From NCBI RefSeq assembly GCF_006517255.1, contig NZ_CP041185.1:4960001-5024000 (forward strand): a stretch of 64,000 nucleotides of DNA. The letters run 5' to 3'. Each line of letters begins with the position of its first letter. Position 1 is the stretch's first letter. The translations under genes and the position numbers were made by a program. This document shows positions 37,173 to 47,310 of this stretch, one piece after another. The notes under the pieces were generated by a model. It saw only the letters and a list, made by a program, of their open reading frames with translations. It did not search any database and was not told the origin of the DNA. This DNA is from Janthinobacterium tructae (GTDB taxonomy: Bacteria; Pseudomonadota; Gammaproteobacteria; Burkholderiales; Burkholderiaceae_D).

Positions 37173-38636
37173 ATGCGCCAACAGCCGCCATTCAGTACCG
37201 CCTCGGGCATCCCCGTCGCCGACAACCAGAATTCCATCAGCGCCGGCCCCCGCGGCCCGCTGCTGCTGCAAGACTTCCACCTGATCGAAAAACTCCAGCA
37301 TTTCAACCGCGAGCGCATTCCCGAACGCGTGGTACATGCAAAAGGCTCGGGCGCCTACGGCACCTTTACCGTCACGCACGACATCTCGCGTTACACCAAG
37401 GCCAAATTGTTTGCCGAAGTGGGCAAGCAGACGGCCACCTTCGCGCGTTTTTCCACCGTCGGTGGCGAACGCGGCAGTGCCGATACGGAACGCGACCCGC
37501 GCGGCTTCGCCGTGCGTTTTTATACGGAAGAGGGCAACTGGGATCTCGTTGGCAACAATACGCCCATGTTCTTCATCAAGGACCCGATCAAGTTCCCCGA
37601 CTTTGTCCACACGCAAAAGCGCGATCCGCACAGCAACTTGAAATCGGCCGAGATGATGTTCGACTTCTGGAGCCATGCGCCGGAAAGCCTGCACCAGGTC
37701 ACCATGCTGTTTTCGGACCGCGGCACGCCGGACGGCTATCGTCACATGGATGGCTTCGGCAGCCACACGTATAGCCTGATCAATGCCGAGGGCCAGCGCG
37801 TGTACGTGAAATGGCATTTCAAGACGCGCCAGGGCATCAAGAACCTGCCTGCGGCGGAAGCGGGCCGCCTGGCCGGTGCCGACCCCGACTACGCCCAGCG
37901 CGACCTGTTCGGCGCCATTGAACGCGGTGATTTCCCGCAGTGGGAAGTCAAGCTGCAAGTGGCGACGCAGGAGCAACTCGATGCATGGGAGCAGCGCACG
38001 GGCTGGAACCCGTTCGACCTGACGAAAGTGTGGCCGCACGCCGACTTCCCGCTGCTGCCGGTGGGTATTTTCGAGCTGAACCGCAACCCGGACAATTACC
38101 ACGCGGAAGTCGAGCAGGCGGCCTTTTCGCCGGCCAATGCCGTGCCGGGCATGGGCTACTCGCCGGACAAGATGCTGCAAGGCCGGCTGTTCGCCTACCA
38201 CGACGCCCAGCTGTACCGGGTCGGCACGAACCACCAGCATCTGCCCGTGAATGCGGCCCGCTGCCCCTTCCACAACCAGCAGCGCGACGGCGGCATGGCG
38301 ATCCACAATGGCGGTGCGGCGCAGAATTACGCGAACGTGGCGGCGGCAGGCACGCAGCCGCAAGGGCTGGGCCATGGTGAACCGGCGCTGGCGCTCGACG
38401 GCGGCGCGGCCCGCTATGATGGGCGCGGCGTGGAAGACGATTACACGCAGGCCGGCAATCTGTTCCGTCTGATGTCCGTCCAGGCGCAGCAGAACCTGTT
38501 CGACAACCTGGCCGGTCCCTTGAGTCTGGTGCGGCCGGAAACCTTGCAGCGTCAACTGGCCCACTTCGACCAGGCCGATCCGGCCTATGGCGCCGGTGTG
38601 CGGGCCGCCTTGCAGGCGCGCGGCGCGGCGCAGTAA
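37173..38636 (+). CDS. Monofunctional heme catalase (clade 3)
   Basis: The 487-residue small-subunit catalase decomposes hydrogen peroxide. Conserved parts include the N-terminal GPLLLQDFHLIEKL, the distal His in RVVHAKGSGAYG, FARFSTVGGERGSADTERDPRGFAVRFYT, the distal Asn in LVGNNTPMFFIKD, and the proximal heme Tyr in GRLFAYHDAQLYR. Length and the absence of a C-terminal flavodoxin-like domain place it in the small clade. It resembles KatA/KatB types, but I do not assign a symbol. It follows the DsbA-like gene by 93 bases that contain an unusual dyad and a possible OxyR site. Confidence 0.96.
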   Translation: MRQQPPFSTASGIPVADNQNSISAGPRGPLLLQDFHLIEKLQHFNRERIPERVVHAKGSGAYGTFTVTHDISRYTKAKLFAEVGKQTATFARFSTVGGERGSADTERDPRGFAVRFYTEEGNWDLVGNNTPMFFIKDPIKFPDFVHTQKRDPHSNLKSAEMMFDFWSHAPESLHQVTMLFSDRGTPDGYRHMDGFGSHTYSLINAEGQRVYVKWHFKTRQGIKNLPAAEAGRLAGADPDYAQRDLFGAIERGDFPQWEVKLQVATQEQLDAWEQRTGWNPFDLTKVWPHADFPLLPVGIFELNRNPDNYHAEVEQAAFSPANAVPGMGYSPDKMLQGRLFAYHDAQLYRVGTNHQHLPVNAARCPFHNQQRDGGMAIHNGGAAQNYANVAAAGTQPQGLGHGEPALALDGGAARYDGRGVEDDYTQAGNLFRLMSVQAQQNLFDNLAGPLSLVRPETLQRQLAHFDQADPAYGAGVRAALQARGAAQ

Positions 38637-38645
38637 TTGGCGATC

Positions 38646-38676
38646 ACAGGCGGAGCTATCCTGTTCCGCCTGTTGT
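38646..38676 (+). terminator. Terminator-like hairpin after the catalase gene
   Basis: ACAGGCGGA (38646-38654) pairs with TCCGCCTGT (38665-38673) across a 10-base loop. It is followed by TGTTGATAT rather than a clean T run, so the termination strength is uncertain. Confidence 0.55.
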
Positions 38677-38806
38677 TGATATAGCCCAAATTGCTGGCAG
38701 ATATTAAATATTGCCGTATGGACATAATTGTCTTCCATGCGTAGACTTGTCGGTCTGATGATGGTGCCGTCTTCCTGGCGGCATCCTGACTAGAAAGTCT
38801 TGCAAT

Positions 38807-39193
38807 ATGAATATGGTGAAGCTATCGGTGCATGGGGACGATCCCACGCTCAAATCCATTCTCGAAGTCTTGCCCACGGATCCGGAACGGCAATGGCGCA
38901 AGGGCGAGGCGAAGGGCGCGGCGGGGCGCGTGCATCTCGATTCCGGCTTCGAAGTCGTCATCGCGCAGGCGTCCAAAGCGCAAGTGTTGCCCTCGCGCAT
39001 ACGCAGCTACCTGACCGAATGCCGCTCGCGCGGTGTCACGTTCAGCATGCCGCGCATCGTGGCCGAGCTGCAACTGGAGTTGAACGGCGACGACACGCTC
39101 GATGCACCGCTGGACCTGACCCTGGCCGACATGCAGCACCTGACGGAGATGGGCATCAGCCTGAGCCTGGTGACGCGCTGCGCCGAGGCTTGA
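38807..39193 (+). CDS. Small protein of unknown function (weakly DUF4279-like)
   Basis: This 128-residue soluble protein (MNMVKLSVHGDDPTLKSILEVLPTD-type start, then a WRKGE motif) has no signal peptide or membrane helix. The pattern of an initial strand, a DDP, an L-x-x-x-P turn and a K-G-E followed by a beta strand is reminiscent of DUF4279, a family that includes immunity-type proteins, but I cannot confirm it. No toxin gene is adjacent. It has its own terminator 19 bases downstream. Confidence 0.65.
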   Translation: MNMVKLSVHGDDPTLKSILEVLPTDPERQWRKGEAKGAAGRVHLDSGFEVVIAQASKAQVLPSRIRSYLTECRSRGVTFSMPRIVAELQLELNGDDTLDAPLDLTLADMQHLTEMGISLSLVTRCAEA

Positions 39194-39211
39194 TTCCCGT
39201 GTGACACTTAA

Positions 39212-39244
39212 AAAAATGGCCACCTGTTCAGGGAGGCCATTTTT
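39212..39244. terminator. Bidirectional terminator
   Basis: AAAAATGGCC (39212-39221) pairs with GGCCATTTTT (39235-39244), with T runs on both strands. It separates the small unknown gene from the leftward ABC transporter operon. Confidence 0.88.
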
Positions 39245-39246
39245 CG

Positions 39247-42200
39247 TCATGGTTCGTCGAGCTCGACGGTCACCATATTGTCATCCGGCTTGCGGTCGAT
39301 CAACTTGTTGTCGGGATCAATGCCCGCCTTGCCGGGCCGGCTGCCGACAATGACGGTGTAGCTCGCTTCTCGCGCCGTCATGCGCAGGCGTTCGCGCAGC
39401 AGCGGATGGCCATTCGCGTCGTCGACACCGATCTCGATCCAGTCATGCAGGGGCGCATCGTGTTCCTCTCCCTGTTCGCCGGCCGTCAATTTACCCGCCT
39501 GCACCTTGAGGGTGACGGCGTACTTGCCATCGCTGCGTTTGGTGGCCGTGGCCGACAGCGCACGGTTGTCGAACAGCACGATTTTCTCGAACAGGTCATC
39601 GATCAGGTAAGCCTGCTCGGGCGGCGTGACCTGGCGCAAGCCCTGCACCAGCGCCGTCACGCTCGCATACGGCGGCCCCTTCTGGCCATACGTCTTCAGC
39701 AGCTCGCGCAGCACGCCGTTGACCTTGTCTTCGCCGATCATATCCTGCAGCAAATACATGGCCAGGCTGCCCTTGTGGTAATGGATGTAGGCCTGGTTTT
39801 CATTCTCGGCCAGCGGCAGCTCCTTCTTGCGCTCTTCGCTGCGCCCCATCAGGTATTGATTCAGGTCATAGCGCAGGAAGCGGCGCATCTTGGCCGGCCC
39901 CGTGGTTTTTTTCATCACCATCAGGGCCGAATACTCGGCCAGGGTTTCGCTGAGCACGGTGGCGCCGCGCGTGTTGCCGCCCACCAATTGATGCGCCCAC
40001 CACTGGTGCGCCACTTCATGCGCCGTGACGTAGAACGGATAGTCGAGGTCCTTCGGGTTCTTGTCGTCCACCTTGGCGATGAATCCCAGGCCTTCCGAAT
40101 ACGGAATCGTGTTCGGGAACGACTGCGCAAACGTGGCATAGCGGGGGAATTCCACGATGCGCAAGACCTTGTGCTGGTAGGGGCCGAAGTTTTTCGTGTA
40201 GTACTCGAGCGCTTCCTTGCTGCCACGCACGAAACGATCGAGGTTGTATTCATGGCCAGGATGGTAATACACGTCGATGGCCACATCCTGCCAGCGCTCG
40301 TGCCTGACGGCGTAGCGGGCCGACTGGAACGCGTAGAAATTCAGGATAGGCTGGTCCATCGTGTAATGGAAGTAATGGCGGCCCTGGGCGATCCAGTCGT
40401 TGTCCAGCATGCCCGGCGCGATGGCCGTCTGGCCGTCGACGGTGCTGACGGTAGCGTCAAAGTTGATGCGGTCGGCGTCCATGCTGACGTAATTGTCGGC
40501 CAGTCCCCGTACATCGTCGCGCGGCAAGGCCCGTTCGCGCGCCGGCAAGCCGTGTTTCTTGCGGTCGCGCGGGTCCGTCAATTCCAGCTGCGGCTGGTAG
40601 CCGATGTGCGGCAGCACGGCATTCGTGAAGAAGGTGCCGTTGGCCACGACGGGCGTGTCCTGGCCCAGGCCGAAGATGCCGCGCGGCGCGTAGCGGACGT
40701 CGAAATCGAGGCCCAGGCTGGCGCCCGGCGCCAGCGGCGCGGCCAGGCGGTAGCTGTAAAAGCCCAGCTTGCCGTCATCGAGGCCGGGGTGCACGCGCGT
40801 GTCAAAGCGCAGACGCATGGTGGCGCTGGGGTCTTGCTGCACAAAAATGTGGCTGATCGGCAGGCTGGTCTTGTTTTGCAGCACATAGCGGCCCGTGACG
40901 ATGAGGGTGCGCTGCGCCGGGTAGATGGCCACGTCGAGTTTCACGTCGGTGATTTTCGGCTGCGGCGTGGCGGCAAACTTGCGGTACTGGCGCTCGACGC
41001 TGGCGCGATCCGCATCGCGGGCGAATTCGGACTTGTAATCGTTGGCCACGTGAAAGACGTAGAACAGCACGCCGCCGGCGCCCACGAAAATCAACAGGCC
41101 GATGGCAAAGCTGGCCAGCACGCCTTGCGTCAGGCCGTGGCGCGCCAGGCGCAATCGGATGCGCCAGCTATCGTGCGCGCCGCGGGGCCAGAGCAGCAGC
41201 GACAGCACCGTCAGCATGATGGCCACGCCGCTCCAGTACAGCAAGTACCAGCGCTCGCGCAACACATAGTGGCCGGCGCCGTTCATGGCCGAATAGATGA
41301 AATCCGGCGTGCTGGCGTACAGCAGCAGCGGGTCGCCCAGGCCCAGCGAGGCAAAGCTGATGCTGGCGATGTGGTACAGAATCATGGCGAAATACGCCAG
41401 GTACTTGTGATTGATCACTACCTGCAAAAAGATGGCCAGCACGGCGATCAGTGCGTAGTAGGGCAGGTGCGACAGGAACAGCGATTCCAGGTACAAGCCG
41501 GGGTCAAGGCGGTAATAGCCCTTGAAGACCTGGATCGACATGCCGCACAGCATGATGACCAGGCTCAGCAATGCCTGCAGGCCGATCAGGGCGAACAGCT
41601 TTGACAGCAGCGGCAGCCAGTTCGGCACGGGCAGGGCGTCGAGCATCAGGTGGATGCTGGTCTCGCGTTCGCGCCACACCAGTTCGCCCGCATAGAAGGT
41701 GGTAATGATCAGCATGAACAGGGCGAACGAGGCGCTGATCATGTCCAGCACTTTTTCCGTCACCGGATAGGTATTTGTGCCGTATATGGCACCCATGTCG
41801 AGCGCGCCCGCATACATGGTCAGCACGCCAGCGAGCACGATGACGACAAAATAGATGTTCTTGATGGTTTCGCGCAGGTTCAGCCAGCTCATCTTGACGA
41901 GCAGGGCGGCCAGGTTGCGCTGCGCAAAATCAGGCGCTTCCTGCGTGGACAGCGAAGCGCTCGACAGGCGCAGCGGCACATCGCCGTCGCTGCGGCGCTT
42001 GCTGGCGCCCGCGTCCGTCGTGGCGTGGAACTGGAAGCGCCAGTAGCCGAGCAGCAAGGCCACCAGGGCGAAGCCGGACCAGATGGCGCGGTTCAGCAAG
42101 TACACGCCCTCTAATGTCACCAGGCGCGTGTTGCGCTCCGCATTCGGCCAGTATTCCGTCAGGCGTATCAGCGCCGTGGTGCCGAAGGGATCGATCAGGG

Positions 42201-42825
42201 CGGCCAGGGTCTTGTAGTCGAGGTCGCGCGCCAGCGAGGGCGCCACCAGGTAGCCGATCAGCATGACCACCGAGCTGATGTACACGGGCAGCATGCGCCG
42301 CGTCAGGGCCGCGATGACGAAGAAGATGGCGCCGAAGATGAACAGGTTCGGCAGCAGGGTAAACACATACGGCATCAGATAGGCCAGCGCGCGCTGCGGC
42401 CCCAGCCGTTCGGGATCGATGCCGGGCAGCCAGGCGCCCAGCCAGGCGCCGATGACGATGCTGGAAAACACCACCGCCAGCACCAGATAGGCGCCGAGGA
42501 AGCGGCCAAAGACATACTGGTACTTTTTGATCGGCGCACTGAAGAAGAAATGCTGCATGCCGTACTCGAAATCCTGCTGCACCGAGCGGCCCATCATGGC
42601 GGCCACCACCACGGCGCCGAAGCAGCCCAGCAGGCTGCACGTGAACGCCAGCGAGCGCGGTGCGTTGATCAGGAACTTGCCGCCGAAACTGATGCTCGCT
42701 TCCTTGAAGACGCCGCCGGCGGCAGCCATCCACAGCATGGCCAGGGCCAGGAACATGGCGAAATACACCCAGGTGGACAGCAGCTTGAGCCGCTGTCGCG
42801 CTTCAAAGCGGGCGATGGCAAACAT
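39247..42825 (-). CDS. ABC-2 permease fused to M1 aminopeptidase domain
   Basis: This 1192-residue fusion has an N-terminal ABC-2 type permease half (about 1-270, six membrane helices), a linker, a second permease half (about 320-580) and a C-terminal M1 peptidase domain (about 640-1192). The zinc site is H936-E-V-A-H940 (HEVAHQWW), with E960 in LSETLAEY as the third ligand. The spacing is HExxH-x19-E, one more than classical M1. A Tyr in [12 protein letters not shown] fits the catalytic Tyr. The exopeptidase GAMEN motif is not present; IPYSEGLGF stands in its place. The peptidase is presumably periplasmic and coupled to export. ABC permease/M1 fusions exist as an annotated but functionally obscure family. 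It pairs with the ATPase upstream (10-base gap). Confidence 0.9.
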   Translation of the reverse strand: MFAIARFEARQRLKLLSTWVYFAMFLALAMLWMAAAGGVFKEASISFGGKFLINAPRSLAFTCSLLGCFGAVVVAAMMGRSVQQDFEYGMQHFFFSAPIKKYQYVFGRFLGAYLVLAVVFSSIVIGAWLGAWLPGIDPERLGPQRALAYLMPYVFTLLPNLFIFGAIFFVIAALTRRMLPVYISSVVMLIGYLVAPSLARDLDYKTLAALIDPFGTTALIRLTEYWPNAERNTRLVTLEGVYLLNRAIWSGFALVALLLGYWRFQFHATTDAGASKRRSDGDVPLRLSSASLSTQEAPDFAQRNLAALLVKMSWLNLRETIKNIYFVVIVLAGVLTMYAGALDMGAIYGTNTYPVTEKVLDMISASFALFMLIITTFYAGELVWRERETSIHLMLDALPVPNWLPLLSKLFALIGLQALLSLVIMLCGMSIQVFKGYYRLDPGLYLESLFLSHLPYYALIAVLAIFLQVVINHKYLAYFAMILYHIASISFASLGLGDPLLLYASTPDFIYSAMNGAGHYVLRERWYLLYWSGVAIMLTVLSLLLWPRGAHDSWRIRLRLARHGLTQGVLASFAIGLLIFVGAGGVLFYVFHVANDYKSEFARDADRASVERQYRKFAATPQPKITDVKLDVAIYPAQRTLIVTGRYVLQNKTSLPISHIFVQQDPSATMRLRFDTRVHPGLDDGKLGFYSYRLAAPLAPGASLGLDFDVRYAPRGIFGLGQDTPVVANGTFFTNAVLPHIGYQPQLELTDPRDRKKHGLPARERALPRDDVRGLADNYVSMDADRINFDATVSTVDGQTAIAPGMLDNDWIAQGRHYFHYTMDQPILNFYAFQSARYAVRHERWQDVAIDVYYHPGHEYNLDRFVRGSKEALEYYTKNFGPYQHKVLRIVEFPRYATFAQSFPNTIPYSEGLGFIAKVDDKNPKDLDYPFYVTAHEVAHQWWAHQLVGGNTRGATVLSETLAEYSALMVMKKTTGPAKMRRFLRYDLNQYLMGRSEERKKELPLAENENQAYIHYHKGSLAMYLLQDMIGEDKVNGVLRELLKTYGQKGPPYASVTALVQGLRQVTPPEQAYLIDDLFEKIVLFDNRALSATATKRSDGKYAVTLKVQAGKLTAGEQGEEHDAPLHDWIEIGVDDANGHPLLRERLRMTAREASYTVIVGSRPGKAGIDPDNKLIDRKPDDNMVTVELDEP

Positions 42826-42835
42826 GGCCGCCCCC

Positions 42836-43729
42836 TCAGTCGCACTGCGGGGCAACGCGGTGGCGCCCGGCAATGGTGGCGAAATACAGATCTTCCAGGT
42901 CGCCGATGGCTTCCTCGAAGCCGTCGCCCGGGTCGTCGTCGCTGTAGACGTGGATCAGGGTGCGGCCCGACAGCAAGCGCGTGGAAATGACGGCGTGGCG
43001 CTGCTGGAAGCTGGCCAGCTCTTTCTTGTCGACAAAACGCGCCCAGATCTTGCAGCTGACTTCGTCGATCAGTTCCTGGGTCTTGCCGCACAGCAGCAAA
43101 TGGCCCTTGTTGATGATGGCCATGTTGGCGCACAGGTCGGCCACGTCGGAGACGATGTGGGTCGACAGGATCACCGTCTTGTCTTCGCCGATATCGGACA
43201 GCAGATTATGGAAGCGCACGCGCTCCTGCGGGTCGAGGCCGGCCGTCGGCTCGTCGACGATGATCAGTTTCGGGTCGCCCAGCAGGGCTTGCGCGATGCC
43301 GAAGCGCTGGCGCATGCCGCCGGAAAAGCTGCCCAGGCGCTGGTGGCGCACGTCGAACAAATTGGTTTGCTGCAACAGGCCATCGACGACTTCGCGCCGG
43401 CGCGCCCGCTGCGACAGTCCTTTTAACATGGCGAAGTGGTCGAGCAGTTCATACGCCGTCACCTTCGGATACAGGCCGAAGTCTTGCGGCAGGTAGCCCA
43501 GCATGCGGCGGATCTCGTCCTTGTCGTCGAGCACGTCGTAGTCGCCGAAGAAGATGGAGCCGGAATCGCACTCCTGCAGGGTGGCCAGGGTGCGCATCAG
43601 GGTCGACTTGCCGGCGCCATTCGGGCCCAGCAAGCCAAACATCCCGGGCGGTATCGTCAGCGACACGTTATCCAGCGCCACCACGCCATTCGCGTAGGTC
43701 TTCGACAATTTGCGAATCTGCAATTCCAT
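42836..43729 (-). CDS. ABC transporter ATPase for the permease/M1 fusion
   Basis: This 297-residue ATP-binding subunit has Walker [10 protein letters not shown] (about 36-44), Q-loop [13 protein letters not shown] signature FSGGMRQR, Walker [14 protein letters not shown] and the switch His in [11 protein letters not shown]-terminal extension (about 215-297) carries a regulatory-type region. It energises export or extraction by the downstream ABC-2 permease; the substrate is unknown. The pairing is by the 10-base gap to the fusion gene. 181 bases separate it from the NatB-like permease gene upstream, so the two ABC systems may be separate transcripts. Confidence 0.93.
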   Translation of the reverse strand: MELQIRKLSKTYANGVVALDNVSLTIPPGMFGLLGPNGAGKSTLMRTLATLQECDSGSIFFGDYDVLDDKDEIRRMLGYLPQDFGLYPKVTAYELLDHFAMLKGLSQRARRREVVDGLLQQTNLFDVRHQRLGSFSGGMRQRFGIAQALLGDPKLIIVDEPTAGLDPQERVRFHNLLSDIGEDKTVILSTHIVSDVADLCANMAIINKGHLLLCGKTQELIDEVSCKIWARFVDKKELASFQQRHAVISTRLLSGRTLIHVYSDDDPGDGFEEAIGDLEDLYFATIAGRHRVAPQCD

Positions 43730-43910
43730 ACAACTCCTGACTCATGCGTTGCTGCCCGATGCTACAGGGCTACTCTATGCTGGCATTGTATTGAATTTAA
43801 GACGTACTGGGCAGTTGCATGCGATACACGGCATTTTCGCGTACCCAGAGTGCAGTTGGCGGGGGTGGACGGCGGGCCGCTTGCGGCTCTTTCGGCCCGC
43901 CATGAGAGTA

Positions 43911-45107
43911 TCAGTTACGGAACAAAACCGACTCCCGGTTGAACCACCAGCGGCACAGCATCAGCAGCGCGCCCGCGATCACCGTGGTCGAGGCCAGGAT
44001 CACGCCGAACATGCGGTAATCCATGGTGCCCTTGACCAGCTCCTTCATGGCCAGCGACACATTCGTCAGCGGCACCATGGCCCATATCCAGTTCAGCTCG
44101 ACGCCGGGCAGCATGGCCGCCACGGTGGGCAGGATGACGAACATCATCAAAGGCGTGATCATGCCGGCCGCTTCCTTGTAGCTTTTTGCGTAGATCGAGA
44201 TCGACAGCAGCAGCGAGGCAAAGATGGCGGCTGTCGGCACCAGCATCAGGGTCACCATGGCCAGGTCGGGCAAGCCGATGCTGCGCACCATGACGGCCAT
44301 GTTGCCTTCCAGGGAACTGCCGAAGATGGCCAGCAGGGCGCCCATGCTGCCCACCATCAGCACGGCCGACGTCATGCCCACCGTAAACAGCACGAGGAAC
44401 TTGGCCAGCACGATGGCGCTGCGCGGCACCGGTGCCAGCAGCAGGGTTTCCAGGGTACCCCGCTCCTTTTCGCCGGCGCCCAGGTCGATGGCCGGGTACA
44501 TGGCTGCCGTCAGGCACACCATCAGCAGCAGATAGGGCAGCATGCCGCCGACGATGGCACCCATCTGCTCGCGCTCGTTGGCCGTCGACTGCTTGTCGAG
44601 CACGATGGGGTGCAGGGCGAAGGCCAGTTGGGCCGGACTCAGGTTCAGGGCCGACAGCGCGCTTTCACGCAGGCTGGCGTTGTAGGCCTCGACGATCTCG
44701 CGCACCCGCTGCTGGGTCACGTCGACCGTGCTGGCGCTGTTGTAATGCAGAGTGACCTTGGCTTGCTGGTGTTGCTGCAGCGCTTCTTCAAACCGGGGCG
44801 GAATGACGACGGCGAACTTGATGCTGTCGTCGCCGATGGCGCGGCGGATGTCGCCTTCGCTGGCCAGCGGCACTTCGCGCAGATTGTGCTGCTGCGCAAA
44901 ACGCGCGCTCAAGCCCGGCGAATGATCCTTGCCGAACAGCGCGTAGCGCATTTCCGCCGTCTTGGCGTTCTTGAACATATTGCTTGAAACGTAAGCGAAG
45001 CCGCCAAAGATCAGCGGCATGGCAAAGATGGGGATGAGGATGGTGAAAATCAGCGTCTTGCGGTCGCGCGTGAGCTCCAGCAACTCTTTCAGATAAATGG
45101 TCCACAT
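43911..45107 (-). CDS. ABC-2 permease, NatB/YhaP-like
   Basis: This 398-residue protein has one N-terminal helix (about 15-40), a large extracytoplasmic domain (about 45-205) and five or so C-terminal helices (about 205-390, ending ALLMLCRWWFNRESVLFRN). The ABC-2 signature AGEKERGTLETLLLAPVPRS is present. The layout fits NatB-type sodium exporters, but substrate specificity cannot be read. It partners with the ATPase encoded 3 bases upstream. Confidence 0.88.
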   Translation of the reverse strand: MWTIYLKELLELTRDRKTLIFTILIPIFAMPLIFGGFAYVSSNMFKNAKTAEMRYALFGKDHSPGLSARFAQQHNLREVPLASEGDIRRAIGDDSIKFAVVIPPRFEEALQQHQQAKVTLHYNSASTVDVTQQRVREIVEAYNASLRESALSALNLSPAQLAFALHPIVLDKQSTANEREQMGAIVGGMLPYLLLMVCLTAAMYPAIDLGAGEKERGTLETLLLAPVPRSAIVLAKFLVLFTVGMTSAVLMVGSMGALLAIFGSSLEGNMAVMVRSIGLPDLAMVTLMLVPTAAIFASLLLSISIYAKSYKEAAGMITPLMMFVILPTVAAMLPGVELNWIWAMVPLTNVSLAMKELVKGTMDYRMFGVILASTTVIAGALLMLCRWWFNRESVLFRN

Positions 45108-45110
45108 GGC

Positions 45111-45890
45111 TCAGGTTCCCTGGTTGATGACGCTGACAAAGGCGTCGTACAGATCGGCACTGCCGCCCAGGTGGCGCAGTTCGCTGACCGTGCCGTTGAA
45201 GGCGGTGGTGCCGCGGTTGATGATGCAGACGCGGTCGCACAGCTTTTCCACCTCGTGCAGATGGTGCGTGGAAAAGATCAGCGGCACTCGCAGCGCCTTG
45301 TAGCTGGCGATGAAGTCGAGCAGGATCTTGGCCGACATCACATCGAGGCCCGTGGTCGGCTCGTCGAGGATCACCACCTGCGGCTCGTGCACCACGGTGC
45401 GGGCGATCGCGCACTTCTGTTTCATGCCGGTCGACAACTGATCGGCCCGCTTGCCGCCGTATTCCTCCATCTGCAGCAGGGCAAACAGTTCGTCGCAACG
45501 GCGTTTCAGCTTGTCGGCTGGCATGCCGTGCAGGCGGCCGAAGTATTCCACGTTCTCGCGCGCCGTCAGGCGCCCATACAAGCCCGTCGAGCCGGACAGG
45601 AAACCGATGCTCTGGCGCGCCACCAGCGGTTGCCGCAGCACATCGACGCCGTTGACGAGGGCGCTGCCCGCGTCCGCTTGCAGGGCCGTCGACAGCAGGC
45701 GCAGGGTGGTGGTCTTGCCGGCGCCATTCGGGCCCAGCAGGCCCAGCACCTCGCCCGGGGAGCAGCTGAAACTGACGTCGCGCACGGCGTGAAACCAGCC
45801 ATCATGTTCGCGCGGATCGCTGACGTGCACGCCCTTGCCCTTGTGGGGCGGCATGCGGAAACGTTTTGCCAGGTGCTTGACTTCAATCAT
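45111..45890 (-). CDS. ABC transporter ATPase, NatA-like
   Basis: The 259-residue nucleotide-binding subunit has Walker [12 protein letters not shown]-loop-type [21 protein letters not shown], the signature [19 protein letters not shown], Walker [12 protein letters not shown] and the switch His in [15 protein letters not shown]. It belongs with the permease encoded 3 bases downstream; the NatAB family is named for sodium extrusion, but drug or peptide export is equally possible. The start is uncertain: ATGs at 45890, 45899 and 45929 are in frame and none has a clear ribosome binding site. The N-terminus before the P-loop contains an unusual [21 protein letters not shown] insertion. Confidence 0.9.
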   Translation of the reverse strand: MIEVKHLAKRFRMPPHKGKGVHVSDPREHDGWFHAVRDVSFSCSPGEVLGLLGPNGAGKTTTLRLLSTALQADAGSALVNGVDVLRQPLVARQSIGFLSGSTGLYGRLTARENVEYFGRLHGMPADKLKRRCDELFALLQMEEYGGKRADQLSTGMKQKCAIARTVVHEPQVVILDEPTTGLDVMSAKILLDFIASYKALRVPLIFSTHHLHEVEKLCDRVCIINRGTTAFNGTVSELRHLGGSADLYDAFVSVINQGT

Positions 45891-46038
45891 GTGCTTCATC
45901 CATTTGACGGTGAAGAACGAGAGTAGCATGCAAAAAATGTAACTTGCAAGGTGGAAATATCGTTTGGTCTATTGAAAAAAACAGCATCTTCATGCAAGCT
46001 GGCCCGGTAGGCGCCGGCGGACGGCGCGGGAGAGTGCA

Positions 46039-46470
46039 ATGCGAACGATCGATCAGGCGATGCAGGACAAGGTACTGGCCGTGGCGCGCGCCGGCATGAC
46101 CAGTGCCGAAGCCATCGGTTTCTTCCGTGTCAGCCTGGGCTTGTACTACCTGGCCGGCCTGATGACGGAAGAAGCGCTCGATTTCAAGCAGATCGACGCG
46201 AAGTACAACCGCTTTATCTACCACTCGCTAGGTGGCGGGCACAGCATTGCTAGCGTGCTGCAATTCATGAGTGGCGAGAAAGTCTTGCGCGTGCTGCAAT
46301 CGGAGCGTTTTCGCGCCGCGTTTACCGAATACTGCCCGGACATCCCCGTCGACAGCATTTCCTTCCTGATTTCACTGAACCTGGGCGTGGCGAAAAGCCT
46401 GTCCGGCCTCGACGCCGTCGGCCCCGTGGTCGATTGGATCGAGCAGGAAAAAGCGCGCACAAGTCAATAA
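46039..46470 (+). CDS. Small protein of unknown function
   Basis: This 143-residue protein I do not recognise. It is mainly helical by composition (AGMTSAEAIGFFRVSLGLYYLAGLMTEEALDFKQID), with no signal peptide and no cysteine cluster. A region FIYHSLGGGHSIASVLQFM could be a hydrophobic helix. The ATG is preceded by a GGGAGAG-type ribosome binding site. It stands alone between the ABC system and coq7. Confidence 0.75.
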   Translation: MRTIDQAMQDKVLAVARAGMTSAEAIGFFRVSLGLYYLAGLMTEEALDFKQIDAKYNRFIYHSLGGGHSIASVLQFMSGEKVLRVLQSERFRAAFTEYCPDIPVDSISFLISLNLGVAKSLSGLDAVGPVVDWIEQEKARTSQ

Positions 46471-46556
46471 AGCCCCGTTCACCCTGCGCGCGGCGTGGGT
46501 ACGGCTGGCCGCTCTCATCCTATAATTCATGTTTTCCCTTACATGAATAGCCCACG

Positions 46557-47201
46557 ATGACCGCGAACCGCCATTTTGACCCCCTGGATCGTTTGATTGT
46601 TGGTGCCGACAAGGCCTTGCGCGTCATCGCGGGCGTGGCTTCTGCCTCGCGCCCCACTCCGGCCGCGCACGCGCCCGATGCGGAGCTGAGTCCGGCCGAG
46701 CAGCGCCACAGCGCCGGCTTGATGCGCGTCAACCACGTGGGCGAAGTGTGCGCACAAGCCCTGTACAACTCGCAGGCGCGCTATGCGCACAGCCCGGCCA
46801 TCCGTGCCCAGTTCGACGAGGCGGGACGCGAAGAGGAAGACCATCTGGCATGGACGGCGCAGCGCCTGACGGAGCTGGGCTCGCGTCTGAGCCTGCTCAA
46901 CCCTTTGTGGTATGCGGGTTCCTTTGCGCTGGGCACCATCGCCGCGCGCATGGGCGACGGCCGCAGCCTGGGTTTCGTGGTGGAAACGGAGCGCCAGGTG
47001 GAAGCGCACCTGGCCAGCCACTTGCAGGAATTGCCGCCGCAGGACGCCAAGTCGCGCGCCATCGTCAAGCAGATGGCCATCGATGAAGTGGAACACGGCG
47101 CCGCCGCGCAGCGATTGGGCGCCATCGACACCCCGGCGCCGGTGAAGGCGCTGATGGGCCTCATGGGCAAAGTGATGACAAAAACGGCGTATTACCTGTA
47201 G
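46557..47201 (+). CDS. coq7: 2-polyprenyl-3-methyl-6-methoxy-1,4-benzoquinone monooxygenase (Coq7)
   Basis: This 214-residue di-iron hydroxylase catalyses the last ring hydroxylation in ubiquinone synthesis. The ferritin-like ligands are seen as [20 protein letters not shown], the Glu in [11 protein letters not shown] and [11 protein letters not shown], in the order E, E-x-x-H, E, E-x-x-H. The N-terminal 40 residues are variable. UbiF is the alternative enzyme in some enterobacteria; Coq7 is standard for Betaproteobacteria. Its TAG stop is part of a REP element. Confidence 0.96.
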   Translation: MTANRHFDPLDRLIVGADKALRVIAGVASASRPTPAAHAPDAELSPAEQRHSAGLMRVNHVGEVCAQALYNSQARYAHSPAIRAQFDEAGREEEDHLAWTAQRLTELGSRLSLLNPLWYAGSFALGTIAARMGDGRSLGFVVETERQVEAHLASHLQELPPQDAKSRAIVKQMAIDEVEHGAAAQRLGAIDTPAPVKALMGLMGKVMTKTAYYL

Positions 47202-47237
47202 GTCGGATTAGCGCGGCAATGCCGCGCGTAATCCGAC
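47198..47237 (+). repeat. REP element 3, overlapping the coq7 stop
   Basis: GTAGGTCGGATTAGCGCGG, short loop, CCGCGCGTAATCCGAC. The TAG of the head is the coq7 stop codon (47199-47201). It forms an inverted pair with the copy at 47261 across a 23-base spacer. Confidence 0.85.
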
Positions 47238-47260
47238 ACATTGTTGGCGTTACTGGTATT

Positions 47261-47309
47261 GTCGGATTACGCGCTGGCGCACCTCGGCGGCCCCGCTAAT
47301 CCGACCTAC
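47261..47309 (-). repeat. REP element 4 (inverted partner)
   Basis: Same family on the opposite strand: GTCGGATTACGCGC on the + strand, a longer loop, and CCGCTAATCCGACCTAC at the right end. With REP 3 it makes a tail-to-tail, BIME-like unit between convergent coq7 and the OsmC gene. Confidence 0.85.
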
Positions 47310-47310
47310 C

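Noticed and set aside
38807..39193. Immunity protein of a toxin system
   Set aside because: The DUF4279 resemblance is weak and no toxin gene is adjacent.
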